Below are positions 34,368-43,759 of a stretch of 64,000 nucleotides of DNA, piece after piece. Location of the stretch: positions 20,814 through 84,813 of the forward strand of contig NZ_JBHTBW010000058.1 in NCBI RefSeq assembly GCF_042665195.1, given 5' to 3'. Below the pieces are notes generated by a model. The model was not told the DNA's origin, did no database searches, and saw only the letters and a list, made by a program, of their open reading frames with translations. The translations under genes were made by a program, and so were the position numbers. Source of the stretch: Laceyella putida. GTDB lineage: Bacteria > Bacillota > Bacilli > Thermoactinomycetales > Thermoactinomycetaceae. Numbering within the stretch: the first letter of the stretch is position 1; every line of letters begins with the position of its first letter.

Positions 34368-35441
34368 TTAGATATGTCTGTCAATAAACACCTGCTCCTG
34401 AATCCGCTTTAACCCTTCTTTAATCGTGCGTGCCCGGACATCGCCGATTCCTTCCACTTCATCCAGCTCGTCAATCGTCGCCATCATAATTCGTGACAAG
34501 TTTTCAAACCGTGAGATCAACTTGTAAATGATGTTGGAAGGCAGTCGCGGAATTTTGTTCAGGATGCGATATCCCCTTGGTGAAACAGACTCTTCCTGGA
34601 TATTGACATTGCCCATATACCCCAGCATTCTCACCAAATGGGTATGCTCCAATAACTCATCGGCGGACAGCTTTTTCAATTCATGAAAGACCGTCTGTGG
34701 ATTCACTTCAGCATGCGGGCCATAATCCCTGATCAAAAGCTCCGCTTCTTCTTCCACATCGGATACGAGTTCTTCCAATTGCATGCTTATGAGGCGCCCT
34801 TCCGTCCCCAGCTCATGAATATACGTCTCAATCTCGCGCTTGATGCGCAACACCATTTCCACCCTCTGCAAAACAAGTGCCACTTCACTTAGGGTAACCA
34901 ATTCTTCAAATTCCAACGCGGTCAAATTGGTTGTTGTTTGATCCAGAACCGACTTGTACTTTTCCAGTGTCTGAATCGCTTGATTCGCTTTCGTCAAGAT
35001 CACGCCGATATCTTTCAATGCGTAGCGAAAACTCCCCTTATACAATGTAATAATATTCCTGCGCTGGGAAATGGACACAACCAATTTCCCTGTTTGTTTC
35101 GCCGTTCTTTGCGCCGTCCGGTGACGGATTCCCGTCTCGGTTGAAGGAATATCGGAACTGGGCACCAATTGGGCGTTGGCGTATAAAATGCGTTTGCCAT
35201 CATTGCTGAGAATAATAGCCCCATCCATTTTGGCAAGCTCATACAGATACGCCGGAGTAAATGGACAATCAATATGAAATCCGCCATCCACAATTTCACG
35301 GACGCTGTCGTCATACCCGATCACAATCAATGCGCCCGTTTTGGCACCCAACACATTGTCCAATCCTTCTCGCAATGTGGTGCCCGGAGCGATTAAGCGC
35401 AATATCTCACTGGATACCTTTTCTCTTTGCTCTTCTTTCAC
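34368..35441 (-). CDS. disA: Diadenylate cyclase DisA, DNA integrity scanning protein
   Basis: The 357-residue protein makes c-di-AMP and scans DNA for lesions. The DAC domain shows the DGA motif ('KMDGAIILSNDGKRILYANA') and RHRTA ('TGIRHRTAQRTAKQTGKLVV'), followed by the long spine and a C-terminal helix-hairpin-helix ('DELDEVEGIGDVRARTIKEG'). The length is normal (about 360). It begins 3 nt after radA; RadA is known to bind and regulate DisA in Bacillus. Confidence 0.97.
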   Translation of the reverse strand: MKEEQREKVSSEILRLIAPGTTLREGLDNVLGAKTGALIVIGYDDSVREIVDGGFHIDCPFTPAYLYELAKMDGAIILSNDGKRILYANAQLVPSSDIPSTETGIRHRTAQRTAKQTGKLVVSISQRRNIITLYKGSFRYALKDIGVILTKANQAIQTLEKYKSVLDQTTTNLTALEFEELVTLSEVALVLQRVEMVLRIKREIETYIHELGTEGRLISMQLEELVSDVEEEAELLIRDYGPHAEVNPQTVFHELKKLSADELLEHTHLVRMLGYMGNVNIQEESVSPRGYRILNKIPRLPSNIIYKLISRFENLSRIMMATIDELDEVEGIGDVRARTIKEGLKRIQEQVFIDRHI

Positions 35442-35444
35442 TCG

Positions 35445-36818
35445 TTACCCCCCCAACGCCACACGCAATGCTTCTTCTAACGTTTCCACCCCGATCAGCT
35501 CCACCCCTTTCGGCGGTGTCCATCCACGCCGATTCTTTTCCGGAATAACCACACGCCGAAAACCCATATTTGCCGCTTCCGCCACTCGTTGCTCAATGCG
35601 CGACACTCCCCTGACTTCCCCCGTCAATCCCACTTCACCAATGAACAAATCATGCGCGGAAGTGGAGACATCACGAAAGCTGGAGGCCAGGCTGATCGCC
35701 ATGGCTAAATCGACCGCCGGTTCATCCAACCGCACACCGCCAACTACGTTGATATAGGCATCTTGATTTTGCATAAAGAAACCAAGGCGTTTCTCCAATA
35801 CGGCCATGATCATGGTGACGCGGTTGTGATCGACTCCCGTTGCCATTCGTTTTGGAGTGGCAAAACTGGTGGGAGCGACAAGGGCTTGCAGCTCAATCAA
35901 AACCGGTCTGGTTCCTTCCATGCTGGCTGCCACCGCGGTGCCGGGGGCACCCACAGGCCTGCCCGACAAAAACATTTCGGAAGGATTTTCCACTTCGGTC
36001 AGACCGTTTTCTTTCATTTCAAATACCCCTATTTCATTCGTCGAACCAAAGCGGTTCTTAACCGCCCTGAGCACCCGGTAGGAATGATGGCGTTCGCCTT
36101 CAAAATACAATACACAATCCACCATATGCTCCAACATTCTCGGACCCGCTATCGCCCCCGCTTTGGTCACGTGCCCTACGATAATGATCGCCATGCCCCG
36201 GTCCTTGGCCCAACGCATCAACGTGCCGGTACATTCCCGCACTTGCGAGACACTTCCAGGCGCCGACATCACTTCCGGGTGGAACATGGTTTGGATGGAA
36301 TCGATCACCATCAATTTGGGCTTGTTTTCTTCCATAAGTAGTTCGATCGCTGTTAAGTTTGTCTCGGACGCCACCAACAAATGATCGCTCAGCGCCCCAA
36401 GACGTTCGGCGCGAAGACGGATCTGTTCTGTCGATTCTTCTCCCGATACATATAAGATGGACAATCCGCGCTTGGCTAATTCATGCGTCGCTTGCAGGAG
36501 GAGCGTCGACTTGCCGATTCCGGGGTCTCCACCAACCAAAATAAAAGAACCTGGCACCAAGCCCCCACCCAAAACGCGATTCAATTCTTTGATTCCCGTA
36601 TCGGAACGTGGCTGATCCAGCTTCTCTACTTGAGTGATTGGAGTCGCTTTTTCATGTTTATCACGGATTTTTATCCCTGTGCCCGGAATATGCGCCCCTT
36701 TGCTTTCCATCTCCTCCACCATGGAGTTCCATGCTCCGCATCCAGGACAACGGCCCATCCATTTGGCCGATTCATATCCGCAATCCTGACACACAAACTT
36801 CGTCTTCTTTTTCGCCAC
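35445..36818 (-). CDS. radA: DNA repair protein RadA
   Basis: The 457-residue ATPase has a C4 zinc finger (CQDCGYESAKWMGRCPGCGA, residues 10-29), Walker A 'VGGDPGIGKSTLLLQ', the RadA motif 'KNRFGSTNEIGVFEMKENGL', and a Lon-protease-like C-terminal domain lacking catalytic activity. It drives branch migration in homologous recombination. Its stop lies 3 nt before the disA start. Confidence 0.97.
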   Translation of the reverse strand: MAKKKTKFVCQDCGYESAKWMGRCPGCGAWNSMVEEMESKGAHIPGTGIKIRDKHEKATPITQVEKLDQPRSDTGIKELNRVLGGGLVPGSFILVGGDPGIGKSTLLLQATHELAKRGLSILYVSGEESTEQIRLRAERLGALSDHLLVASETNLTAIELLMEENKPKLMVIDSIQTMFHPEVMSAPGSVSQVRECTGTLMRWAKDRGMAIIIVGHVTKAGAIAGPRMLEHMVDCVLYFEGERHHSYRVLRAVKNRFGSTNEIGVFEMKENGLTEVENPSEMFLSGRPVGAPGTAVAASMEGTRPVLIELQALVAPTSFATPKRMATGVDHNRVTMIMAVLEKRLGFFMQNQDAYINVVGGVRLDEPAVDLAMAISLASSFRDVSTSAHDLFIGEVGLTGEVRGVSRIEQRVAEAANMGFRRVVIPEKNRRGWTPPKGVELIGVETLEEALRVALGG

Positions 36819-37088
36819 AGCTCGTCCCCTACTTACTTCTATTATATTTACTCCCCATTATAACAAATATCTTGACAAAAACATCATATTACAAATTTGT
36901 TTTTTAGCATCCGTCATTTTAAAATAGAGTCAATTTTCCTCAGACAACCACCTCGGCGTTTGTATTTTTCATGATCTTTTATATTCTTTTCCATCATCGC
37001 TGACAGCAAGGAACGGAACACAAGTCGACTTTTCCCCGACGTTCTTCCAACCACATTGACAAGAAGAAATACTTAGGCGTATAAACAG
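36819..37088. other. Non-coding gap between radA and clpC
   Basis: This 270-nt stretch is AT-rich and holds no credible ORF. On the minus strand a TATAAT-like box (GTTATAATGG) lies close to the radA start and could be its -10 element, but a good -35 is missing. Nothing else was recognised. Confidence 0.4.
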
Positions 37089-37127
37089 AAACACCACTCA
37101 CCTGACTTCAACAGATGAGTGGTGTTT
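37089..37127 (-). terminator. Hairpin terminator after clpC
   Basis: AAACACCACTCA (37089-37100) and TGAGTGGTGTTT (37116-37127) form a 12-bp stem four nt after the clpC stop. The T-tail on the minus strand is short (TTTCTGTTTAT). It probably ends the ctsR operon. Confidence 0.7.
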
Positions 37128-37130
37128 TGC

Positions 37131-39578
37131 TTATTGCGCCGCCCCTTTGGTCACTTCTTCCTTTTCAACGACAAGCTTATCGTCCCTATAATCGATCAAC
37201 ACCGACTCGCCACGGGCAATGTTGCCGCGCAACAACTCTTCGGAGAGCCGGTCTTCGATATGCTTCTGGATCGCGCGGCGAAGCGGACGGGCGCCATAAG
37301 TCGGGTCGAACCCTTCTTTGGCCAAGTGCTTCTTCGCCGCATCGGTGAGCCGGAAGTTGATGTCCTGCTCTTTGAGGCGTTTTCTCAGTTCATCCGCCAT
37401 GAGCGATACGATTTGCTCCAGATGCTCTTCCCGGAGCGGGTGGAAGACGATTACGTCATCGATCCGGTTCAGGAATTCGGGACGGAAGGATTTTTTCAGC
37501 TCTTCCATCACATTTTGCTTCATTTGCTCATAGTCATCTTTGGCCGTGTCCCCCACGGTAAAGCCAAGGCGTGCGCTCTTCTTGATGGTGGAAGCCCCCG
37601 CATTGGAGGTCATGATGATGATGGTGTTGCGGAAATCAACCGTCCGCCCTTTCCCATCGGTGAGACGCCCATCTTCCAGCACTTGCAGGAGGATGTTGAA
37701 TACTTCCGGATGCGCTTTTTCCACCTCATCGAAGAGGACAACCGAATAAGGCTTGCGACGGACTTTTTCCGTCAATTGACCGCCTTCTTCATATCCCACA
37801 TAGCCCGGAGGGGAACCCACCAAGCGGCTGGTGGAGTGTTTCTCCATGTATTCGGACATATCGATGCGGATCATCGCATCTTCGTCACCAAACATCGCTT
37901 CCGCCAAAGCGCGCGCCAACTCCGTTTTCCCCACACCCGTGGGACCGAGGAAGATAAATGAACCGATTGGGCGTTTGGGATCTTTGAGACCGGCCCGGGC
38001 GCGGCGGATGGCTCTGGAGACTGACTTCACCGCTTCTTCTTGCCCGATGACGCGATTATGCAAGATTTCTTCCATGTTGAGGAGACGTTCCGATTCCTCT
38101 TGCGCCAACTTTTTGACGGGGATCCCGGTCCAGTTGGACACCACATCGGCAATATCTTCAGCATTGACTTCCGAATCAGTCTTGCCTTGATCTTGTTTCC
38201 AATGGTTGCGGGTCACTTCAATCTCTTCCCGCAGTTTCTGTTCGGTATCTCTCAGCGAAGCCGCCTTTTCAAACTCTTGGCTTTGCACGGCCGCATCTTT
38301 TTCTTTCTTGATTTCTTCCAGGTTTTGTTCCAGTTTTTTCAACTCAGGCGGCACCATATAAGATTTTAGACGCACTTTGGATGCCGCTTCGTCAATCAAG
38401 TCAATCGCTTTGTCCGGCAAGTAACGATCGGTGATGTAGCGGTCGGACAGTTTTACCGCTTGCTCAATCGCCTCATCCGTAATTTTCACGCGATGGTGCG
38501 CTTCATAGCGGTCACGCAACCCTTGCAGGATCAAGATCGCCTCTTCAATGCTTGGTTCGTCTACCAAGATCGGTTGGAAACGGCGCTCAAGGGCCGCGTC
38601 TTTCTCTATATATTTGCGGTATTCATCCAAAGTGGTCGCCCCGATGCATTGCAATTCCCCGCGGGCCAGGGCAGGTTTGAGGATGTTGGATGCGTCGATC
38701 GCCCCTTCCGCCCCACCGGCGCCGATCAATGTGTGAAGTTCATCGATAAAGAGAATGATATTACCCGCTTGGCGAATCTCATCCATGATTTTTTTCAGCC
38801 GATCCTCAAATTCGCCGCGGTATTTGGTTCCTGCCACCACAGTCCCCATATCTAAGGTCATGACGCGTTTCCCGCGCAATGTCTCCGGAATTTCACCATC
38901 GATGATCCGTTGAGCCAAGCCTTCAGCTACAGCGGTTTTCCCGACCCCGGGCTCCCCGATCAGCACAGGGTTGTTTTTGGTCCGACGGGACAAGACTTGA
39001 ATCACGCGCTCGATTTCTTTGCTGCGCCCGATCACCGGATCAAGGTTGCCATCCCGGGCCGCCGAAGTCAAATCACGGGCTAAGCTATCTAAAGTCGGGG
39101 TATTCACATGGTTATTGGCCCCGGGATGGTTGGATAAAGCTTCGCTCGAACCCAGCAGTTGCAGCACTTGCTGGCGAGCTTTATTCAGGCTCACACCCAA
39201 GTTGTTCAGAACCCGAGCCGCCACTCCTTCGCCTTCACGAATCAAGCCGAGGAGAATATGCTCCGTTCCCACATAGGTATGACCCAGCTTGCGCGCTTCA
39301 TCCATCGAGAGTTCAATCACTTTTTTGGCACGAGGGGTGTAGGCGATGTTGCTTGGTTGATTTTGGCCACGACCGATGAGATTTTCAACCTCTTTGGAGA
39401 TTTTCTCCAGGCCCAATCCAAGGGCAACCAAAGCTTTGGCGGCAATGCCTTCTCCCTCGCGCACCAAGCCCAGTAAAATATGTTCGGTACCGATATTGTT
39501 ATGTCCCAAACGAACTGCCTCTTCCTGTGCGAGCGCCAACACTTTCTGCGCACGCTCCGTAAATCGCCCAAACATCAT
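37131..39578 (-). CDS. clpC: ATP-dependent Clp protease ATPase subunit ClpC
   Basis: The 815-residue Hsp100 unfoldase has two Clp N repeats (residues 1-150), AAA-1 with 'LIGEPGVGKTAVAEGLAQRI', a UVR-type middle domain ('EIKKEKDAAVQSQEFEKAAS') that binds McsB or MecA, and AAA-2 with 'FLGPTGVGKTELARALAEAM'. It feeds substrates to ClpP. The length matches ClpC (about 810). It is the last gene of the ctsR-mcsA-mcsB-clpC operon under CtsR control. Confidence 0.98.
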   Translation of the reverse strand: MMFGRFTERAQKVLALAQEEAVRLGHNNIGTEHILLGLVREGEGIAAKALVALGLGLEKISKEVENLIGRGQNQPSNIAYTPRAKKVIELSMDEARKLGHTYVGTEHILLGLIREGEGVAARVLNNLGVSLNKARQQVLQLLGSSEALSNHPGANNHVNTPTLDSLARDLTSAARDGNLDPVIGRSKEIERVIQVLSRRTKNNPVLIGEPGVGKTAVAEGLAQRIIDGEIPETLRGKRVMTLDMGTVVAGTKYRGEFEDRLKKIMDEIRQAGNIILFIDELHTLIGAGGAEGAIDASNILKPALARGELQCIGATTLDEYRKYIEKDAALERRFQPILVDEPSIEEAILILQGLRDRYEAHHRVKITDEAIEQAVKLSDRYITDRYLPDKAIDLIDEAASKVRLKSYMVPPELKKLEQNLEEIKKEKDAAVQSQEFEKAASLRDTEQKLREEIEVTRNHWKQDQGKTDSEVNAEDIADVVSNWTGIPVKKLAQEESERLLNMEEILHNRVIGQEEAVKSVSRAIRRARAGLKDPKRPIGSFIFLGPTGVGKTELARALAEAMFGDEDAMIRIDMSEYMEKHSTSRLVGSPPGYVGYEEGGQLTEKVRRKPYSVVLFDEVEKAHPEVFNILLQVLEDGRLTDGKGRTVDFRNTIIIMTSNAGASTIKKSARLGFTVGDTAKDDYEQMKQNVMEELKKSFRPEFLNRIDDVIVFHPLREEHLEQIVSLMADELRKRLKEQDINFRLTDAAKKHLAKEGFDPTYGARPLRRAIQKHIEDRLSEELLRGNIARGESVLIDYRDDKLVVEKEEVTKGAAQ

Positions 39579-39603
39579 AGTAATCCACCTCGCCTTTACT
39601 AGT

Positions 39604-39659
39604 CGTTCTTAGCGAACGTCTTTTGTGAGCTTAGTACGACTGTACTCCGCTGGCGGAGT
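39604..39659. repeat. Direct repeat copy 1 in the mcsB-clpC spacer
   Basis: A 56-nt unit starting CGTTCTTAGCGAACGTCTTT and ending in the palindrome ACTCCGC-TG-GCGGAGT. Both ends are hairpins (CGTTC..GAACG and ACTCCGC/GCGGAGT). It is repeated directly at 39669-39725. Confidence 0.85.
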
Positions 39660-39668
39660 TTCCACTCC

Positions 39669-39725
39669 CGTTCTTAGCGAACGTCTTTTGTGAACTTGAG
39701 TCAGACTGTACTTCGCTAGCGGAGT
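39669..39725. repeat. Direct repeat copy 2 in the mcsB-clpC spacer
   Basis: The second copy begins with the identical CGTTCTTAGCGAACGTCTTT and ends ACTTCGCTAGCGGAGT, where a C-to-T change keeps pairing through a G-U. About 47 of 57 positions match copy 1. It sits only 8 nt before the mcsB stop. Confidence 0.85.
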
Positions 39726-39733
39726 GTCGCATT

Positions 39734-40828
39734 TTATTCAGTCTGTTGGTCATTCGTTTGCTCCATTGCCAACCGTTCCCGAATAAGCCTTGCGCGTCGG
39801 ATGTCCCGTTGCTCAGCGTTGAGCCGTTTGCCGGCATATTGTTGCAAAAAGCCGGGCTGCGTCATCACCATCAACTCATTCATCACATTGGCCGATACCC
39901 CGACAATCAATCCCATATCAATGCCTAAACGGACATCGGACAAGCGTTTCATCGCCTCATTGGAATCGATGATGCGCGCATGGGCCAAGGTGCCATAGGA
40001 TCGATGCACTCGGTCTTCCAATTGGGTCAGGGACATCTCCTGAAGTCTCCGCCTTGCTATTTGCTCATGTTCGATCATCTGGCGGACAACTCCTTGCAGG
40101 TTATCCAAAATTTCCTCTTCCGACTGCCCCAAGGTGACTTGGTTGGAAACTTGGTAAAGTTGTCCCAGTGCTTCACTCCCTTCGCCGTAAATTCCCCTTA
40201 CAGCCAATCCCACTTGGGTGATGGCGGGAATCAGGCGGTTCAACTGTTGTGTCATCGCCAGCGCCGGCAAATGAACCATGACGGATGCCCGTATCCCTGT
40301 GCCAACATTGGTCGGGCAACTGGTCAAATATCCGTAATCACTTTCAAATGCATAAGTGAGATGAGATTCTAACCAATCATCAATCTGACTTGCCAATTTC
40401 CACGCTTTCTCCAATTGAAGGCCTGGAAACAATACCTGGATTCTAACATGGTCTTCTTCATTGATCATGATACTGACTGATTCATCCTGGCTTAAAAGCA
40501 CTGCGCCATTCCGGGATTCCTCAGCCAACATCGGACTGATCAAATGCTTCTCAACCAAGACCCGCTTTTCCAGATCAGTGAGATCGGACATACGAATCAA
40601 TTCCGCATCTTTTAAAACAGCTAATCGCTCTTTCTTCCACGCTTCCTCCACTCTGCGCACCACTTCTTCCGCTTGCGATTGGGTGCTCAACATCGGAAAC
40701 GGAAGACCCGCCAAGTTGCGGGCAATGCGCACACGACTAGAGAAAACAATATCCGACTGCGGACCTTTGACGCGCATCCATTCACTGATCGCATTTTGCA
40801 TAAAATGTTCAAGCGACATGCGATTCAC
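39734..40828 (-). CDS. mcsB: Protein-arginine kinase McsB
   Basis: The 364-residue phosphagen-kinase-like enzyme phosphorylates arginine residues, marking proteins for ClpC and inactivating CtsR. Family hallmarks include 'DIVFSSRVRIARNLAGLPFP' near the N-terminus, 'DYGYLTSCPTNVGTGIRASV' in the active-site region, and 'LGIDMGLIVG' near the C-terminus. The length equals B. subtilis McsB (363). It begins 3 nt after mcsA. Confidence 0.97.
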   Translation of the reverse strand: MNRMSLEHFMQNAISEWMRVKGPQSDIVFSSRVRIARNLAGLPFPMLSTQSQAEEVVRRVEEAWKKERLAVLKDAELIRMSDLTDLEKRVLVEKHLISPMLAEESRNGAVLLSQDESVSIMINEEDHVRIQVLFPGLQLEKAWKLASQIDDWLESHLTYAFESDYGYLTSCPTNVGTGIRASVMVHLPALAMTQQLNRLIPAITQVGLAVRGIYGEGSEALGQLYQVSNQVTLGQSEEEILDNLQGVVRQMIEHEQIARRRLQEMSLTQLEDRVHRSYGTLAHARIIDSNEAMKRLSDVRLGIDMGLIVGVSANVMNELMVMTQPGFLQQYAGKRLNAEQRDIRRARLIRERLAMEQTNDQQTE

Positions 40829-40830
40829 CC

Positions 40831-41340
40831 CTATTGTTCCAATTTCTCTTGTAATGAACGGATTTGGTCACGCAGGCGGGCAGCTTCTTCAAACTCTTCC
40901 GCTTGGATTTTGGATGCCAGCTCGGCTTTCAATTGTTCCAATTCCCTTTTTAACTTCAATTCCCCTTGAGCGCGTTCCGGAATCTTCCCCCGGTGGGAGG
41001 AGTGCCCATGCACCCTCCGCAGCAAAGGATCCAAGCGCTCGCGAAAGGTTTTGTAACAGTTGCCACAGCCAAACCGGCCGATTTTGCTGAATTGGTTATA
41101 CGTCAAACCACAGGTATTACAGCGTAACGTTTGCGGTTTATATGCTTCTTGGGGAGAGGAGTTGAAATTGAGCAGCCCCGATAACAGTTGATGAAAAGAG
41201 AATCCATGTTCAAACCCAGACATGACATCGCCTTTTTCTTGGGCACACACTTCGCACAGATGGAATTCTGTTTTTTCCCCATTCACAATCTTAGTGTAAT
41301 GAAGTGTGGCCGGCCGTTTTCCGCACTCAGGACAGAGCAT
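40831..41340 (-). CDS. mcsA: McsA, activator of protein-arginine kinase
   Basis: The 169-residue protein has N-terminal CxxC zinc motifs (MLCPECGKRPATLHYT, then LCEVCAQEKG), a second pair (CNTCGLTYNQFSKIGRFGCG) and a C-terminal UVR motif ('ELASKIQAEEFEEAARLRDQ'). McsA activates McsB and senses redox or metal stress. It is a little shorter than B. subtilis McsA (185). Confidence 0.96.
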   Translation of the reverse strand: MLCPECGKRPATLHYTKIVNGEKTEFHLCEVCAQEKGDVMSGFEHGFSFHQLLSGLLNFNSSPQEAYKPQTLRCNTCGLTYNQFSKIGRFGCGNCYKTFRERLDPLLRRVHGHSSHRGKIPERAQGELKLKRELEQLKAELASKIQAEEFEEAARLRDQIRSLQEKLEQ

Positions 41341-41346
41341 CGGCCG

Positions 41347-41817
41347 TCACTCTCCTTTGCTTGTAAATAATGTTGTAATCAGTATGCGCATCATCCGCGC
41401 CCGCATCTGATCGCGCAACGGAATCGGCAGCTGCAATGTTTCCCGCGAAATCAAGCGTTGCATCAAAATCGCTTCACGCTTGGTCATCAGCTTCTCCTCA
41501 ACCAAGCGGACGATCACGTGTTCCGCCGTCAGTTGCGGGACCGCTTCACCGATCTGCTCAAGCATCTCTTCAAACACTTCACGGCTGTTTTTGAAACGGA
41601 CCTTCTGGATGCGGATATAACCGCCGCCGCCTCTCTTGCTTTCCACGATATAACCTTTTTCAACCGTAAAGCGGGTACTGATGACATAATTGATTTGCGA
41701 CGGAACGCATTGAAAAATATCGGCCAATTCACTTCGCTTTACTTCAATGACTCCCGTCTCGCTCTCATTTAAGATTTTCTTGAGATAACGTTCGATAATG
41801 TCCGAAATACTACTCAT
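41347..41817 (-). CDS. ctsR: Transcriptional repressor CtsR
   Basis: The 156-residue class III heat-shock repressor starts MSSISDIIERYLKKILNESE. It has the DNA-binding winged helix ('RSELADIFQCVPSQINYVIS') with the glycine-rich wing 'VESKRGGGGYIRIQKVRF', which acts as the thermosensor. It is the first gene of the clpC operon and its own target, with a CtsR box in front. Confidence 0.97.
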   Translation of the reverse strand: MSSISDIIERYLKKILNESETGVIEVKRSELADIFQCVPSQINYVISTRFTVEKGYIVESKRGGGGYIRIQKVRFKNSREVFEEMLEQIGEAVPQLTAEHVIVRLVEEKLMTKREAILMQRLISRETLQLPIPLRDQMRARMMRILITTLFTSKGE

Positions 41818-41837
41818 TCGGACAACCTCCTGCTGAC

Positions 41838-41893
41838 TTTGACTAACTTTGACCTTACGATTAAATTATAGATAAAATTTTGCACATTGCCAA
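41838..41893 (-). promoter_or_regulatory. Promoter and CtsR operator of the ctsR-mcsA-mcsB-clpC operon
   Basis: On the minus strand TTGGCA (41888-41893), a 17-nt spacer and TATAAT (41865-41870) form a near-consensus promoter. Downstream lies GGTCAAA-GTT-AGTCAAA (41838-41854), a tandem heptad matching the CtsR box RGTCAAA-N3-RGTCAAA. The operator covers the transcription start and early transcript, so CtsR binding would block initiation. Confidence 0.93.
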
Positions 41894-42023
41894 GACCCTT
41901 CCTTATTATTTTGAACCAAAATCAACCGATTCATTACTGCGATTCCGTCCATATTCAAAGAAGTGGGAGGACGCTGAGCCTGCCCCGGAGATTCAGACCT
42001 CTTCCGTTTCGACCAGTTCCCCA

Positions 42024-42713
42024 TCAGTCTGTCCGCACGCTCTTTACGCCTTCGACTTTGCGCATCTCATCAATTAACTCGGTCAGGGCCAACTTTTGCG
42101 GCAAGCGAACCGTAAAGGTGATCTCTAACATGTCTGACGATTCCTCGTCTTCCTCAATATTCACCTTGCGCACGCTTCCGCCTTTTTCGCCAATCAGTGA
42201 CGTGAGTTGTCCCAATTTGCCCGGCTCATCTGTGACCAGAATATGAAGCAAGCAGAATTCCCTTTTTCGAATGAGGAACTTCTCCATTCGTGTCAGCAAC
42301 TCCAAACTGACCAAGGCGAAGACGGTGGTCAAAATCGCCGCAAACATGAAGCCCGCCCCCACAGCCAAACCGATTCCCGAGACAACCCACAGTGATGCCG
42401 CAGTGGTGAGCCCCGTCACGGAAGCGCGGTGGCGCATAATGGTCCCCGCACCCAAAAAGCCGATCCCGCTTACCACTTGGGCGCTTAATCGCGCAGGGTC
42501 AAATCGCACTTGACTTTCGTCCATATAATCGGTAAACCCATAGATGGAAATCAGCATAATCAGCGCGGATCCCAAACTAACCAAGATATGGGTTCGAAAC
42601 CCCGCCGGATGATTGTGCCGCTCCCGTTCCCATCCGACAATGCCCCCTAACAGTGCAGCCAAAAACAGGCGCCAGGTGATATCCAAGTATGGGATTGCCC
42701 ACAATTGATCCAT
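42024..42713 (-). CDS. MgtC/SapB family membrane protein
   Basis: The 229-residue protein starts MDQLWAIPYLDITWRLFLAA, with GGGGAGGG upstream; a 21-codon extension lacks support. The conserved 'LAALLGGIVGWERERHNHPA', 'GFRTHILVSLGSALIMLISI' and 'FLGAGTIMRHRASVTGLTTA' define the MgtC domain with four or five membrane helices. The C-terminal 85 residues look like an ACT-type domain. Homologs are linked to magnesium limitation and virulence; in Bacillus the role is unclear. Confidence 0.9.
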   Translation of the reverse strand: MDQLWAIPYLDITWRLFLAALLGGIVGWERERHNHPAGFRTHILVSLGSALIMLISIYGFTDYMDESQVRFDPARLSAQVVSGIGFLGAGTIMRHRASVTGLTTAASLWVVSGIGLAVGAGFMFAAILTTVFALVSLELLTRMEKFLIRKREFCLLHILVTDEPGKLGQLTSLIGEKGGSVRKVNIEEDEESSDMLEITFTVRLPQKLALTELIDEMRKVEGVKSVRTD

Positions 42714-42892
42714 GGCATGCCCTCCCCTCTTTCGCTGTGATGGTCCAAATGCCGGATTTCGGTCGGCATATGCCATCGTCAGTATCGTTCCACATTTATC
42801 CGAGTCCGATCATTTACATCCTTATTGCCGGCTCGCAAACCGCGTTGCCGTGATCGGTTGTGGCAGAAAGCAAGAGCTTGTCAGCCTGGACT

Positions 42893-43561
42893 TCATTGAT
42901 TGCCGTTGACAATGGTCAGGAGTTCAGGAAATGTTGACACGGTATGGTCGGCACTTTGCAACTCGTCTTCCTTTCCAAACTGGGGAAAATCCGCGTACCG
43001 GCAACCGATGACCGTCAAGCCGTTCTCTTTGCCGGCGCGAACATCAGAGCTTCGGTCACCCACCATAAATCCATGTGTAATTCCATGGGTTTCTTTGCAA
43101 ATTCGAACTAGGTCCACTTTTGTTTCCGTTTCATAGTCTCCTGCTGTATAAATTCCCTTAAATAAAGAAATTAATCCTTTAGAACTTAAAGCTCCGCGCA
43201 CATAAGGGCCAACGCCGTTACTCGCGATAAACAAGGTCCACCCTTGGGCAACCAATTGGTTTAATGTCTCTTCCACACCTGGATAACATTGGCCCACGCC
43301 TTTCTCAAACAACTCCAATTCCTTCGCCAACATAAGTTTGTCAGCAAGATGGCGAACCTCATCACTTGACTGAGGCAGCAACGTTTCCCAAATCTCTTCA
43401 TGCGTCATCCCAAATACCGACCGGATCTTCTCATCCGTGGGAAGCTCCCCTTGATATAACCCGTCCCGTCGTAATTGGGCAAACGTTTCCCGAAAAGCGG
43501 GCACCCCCACTTTTTCTGTTTGAAACAACGTTCCGTCCAAATCAAAGATAATCGCTTTCAT
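42893..43561 (-). CDS. HAD superfamily hydrolase (phosphoglycolate phosphatase-like)
   Basis: The 222-residue protein begins MKAIIFDLDGTLFQTEKVGV, with the catalytic DxDGT, followed by the alpha-helical cap, the motif II region 'GWTLFIASNGVGPYVRGALS' and motif IV 'GFMVGDRSSDVRAGKENGLT'. It should be a small-molecule phosphatase; the substrate cannot be told from sequence. The adjacent MgtC gene is on the same strand but the two are about 180 nt apart. Confidence 0.9.
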   Translation of the reverse strand: MKAIIFDLDGTLFQTEKVGVPAFRETFAQLRRDGLYQGELPTDEKIRSVFGMTHEEIWETLLPQSSDEVRHLADKLMLAKELELFEKGVGQCYPGVEETLNQLVAQGWTLFIASNGVGPYVRGALSSKGLISLFKGIYTAGDYETETKVDLVRICKETHGITHGFMVGDRSSDVRAGKENGLTVIGCRYADFPQFGKEDELQSADHTVSTFPELLTIVNGNQ

Positions 43562-43690
43562 ATGATCTCCTTCTTTCCAAATTGATTCCTTCTTATTTTA
43601 TAGCTAAAGTTGAAAAAACCTGAAATCAATTAGATATAGAAACGAAAAAGATCAATTGAAATAAACTTCCACATTTTTTCACAAATACAA

Positions 43691-43719
43691 TTGACAAAAC
43701 TGTGACTAAAATATAAAAT
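43691..43719 (+). promoter_or_regulatory. Sigma-A promoter upstream of the exporter leader ORF
   Basis: TTGACA (43691-43696), a 17-nt spacer and TAAAAT (43714-43719) face right. The predicted transcription start lies about 35 nt before the leader ORF. No second good promoter was found after the terminators, so the exporter genes probably depend on this one. Confidence 0.8.
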
Positions 43720-43759
43720 TTAAAATACTAAAACACCCTTTGTAAAGGAGGTCGTCACC

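Noticed and set aside
39604..39725. Possible CRISPR array
   Set aside because: Only two copies with palindromic ends, an 8-9-nt gap instead of a spacer, and no cas genes.
39631..39837. 68-codon frame across the direct repeats
   Set aside because: It reads through the hairpin repeat and the 3' end of mcsB in another frame; no independent support.
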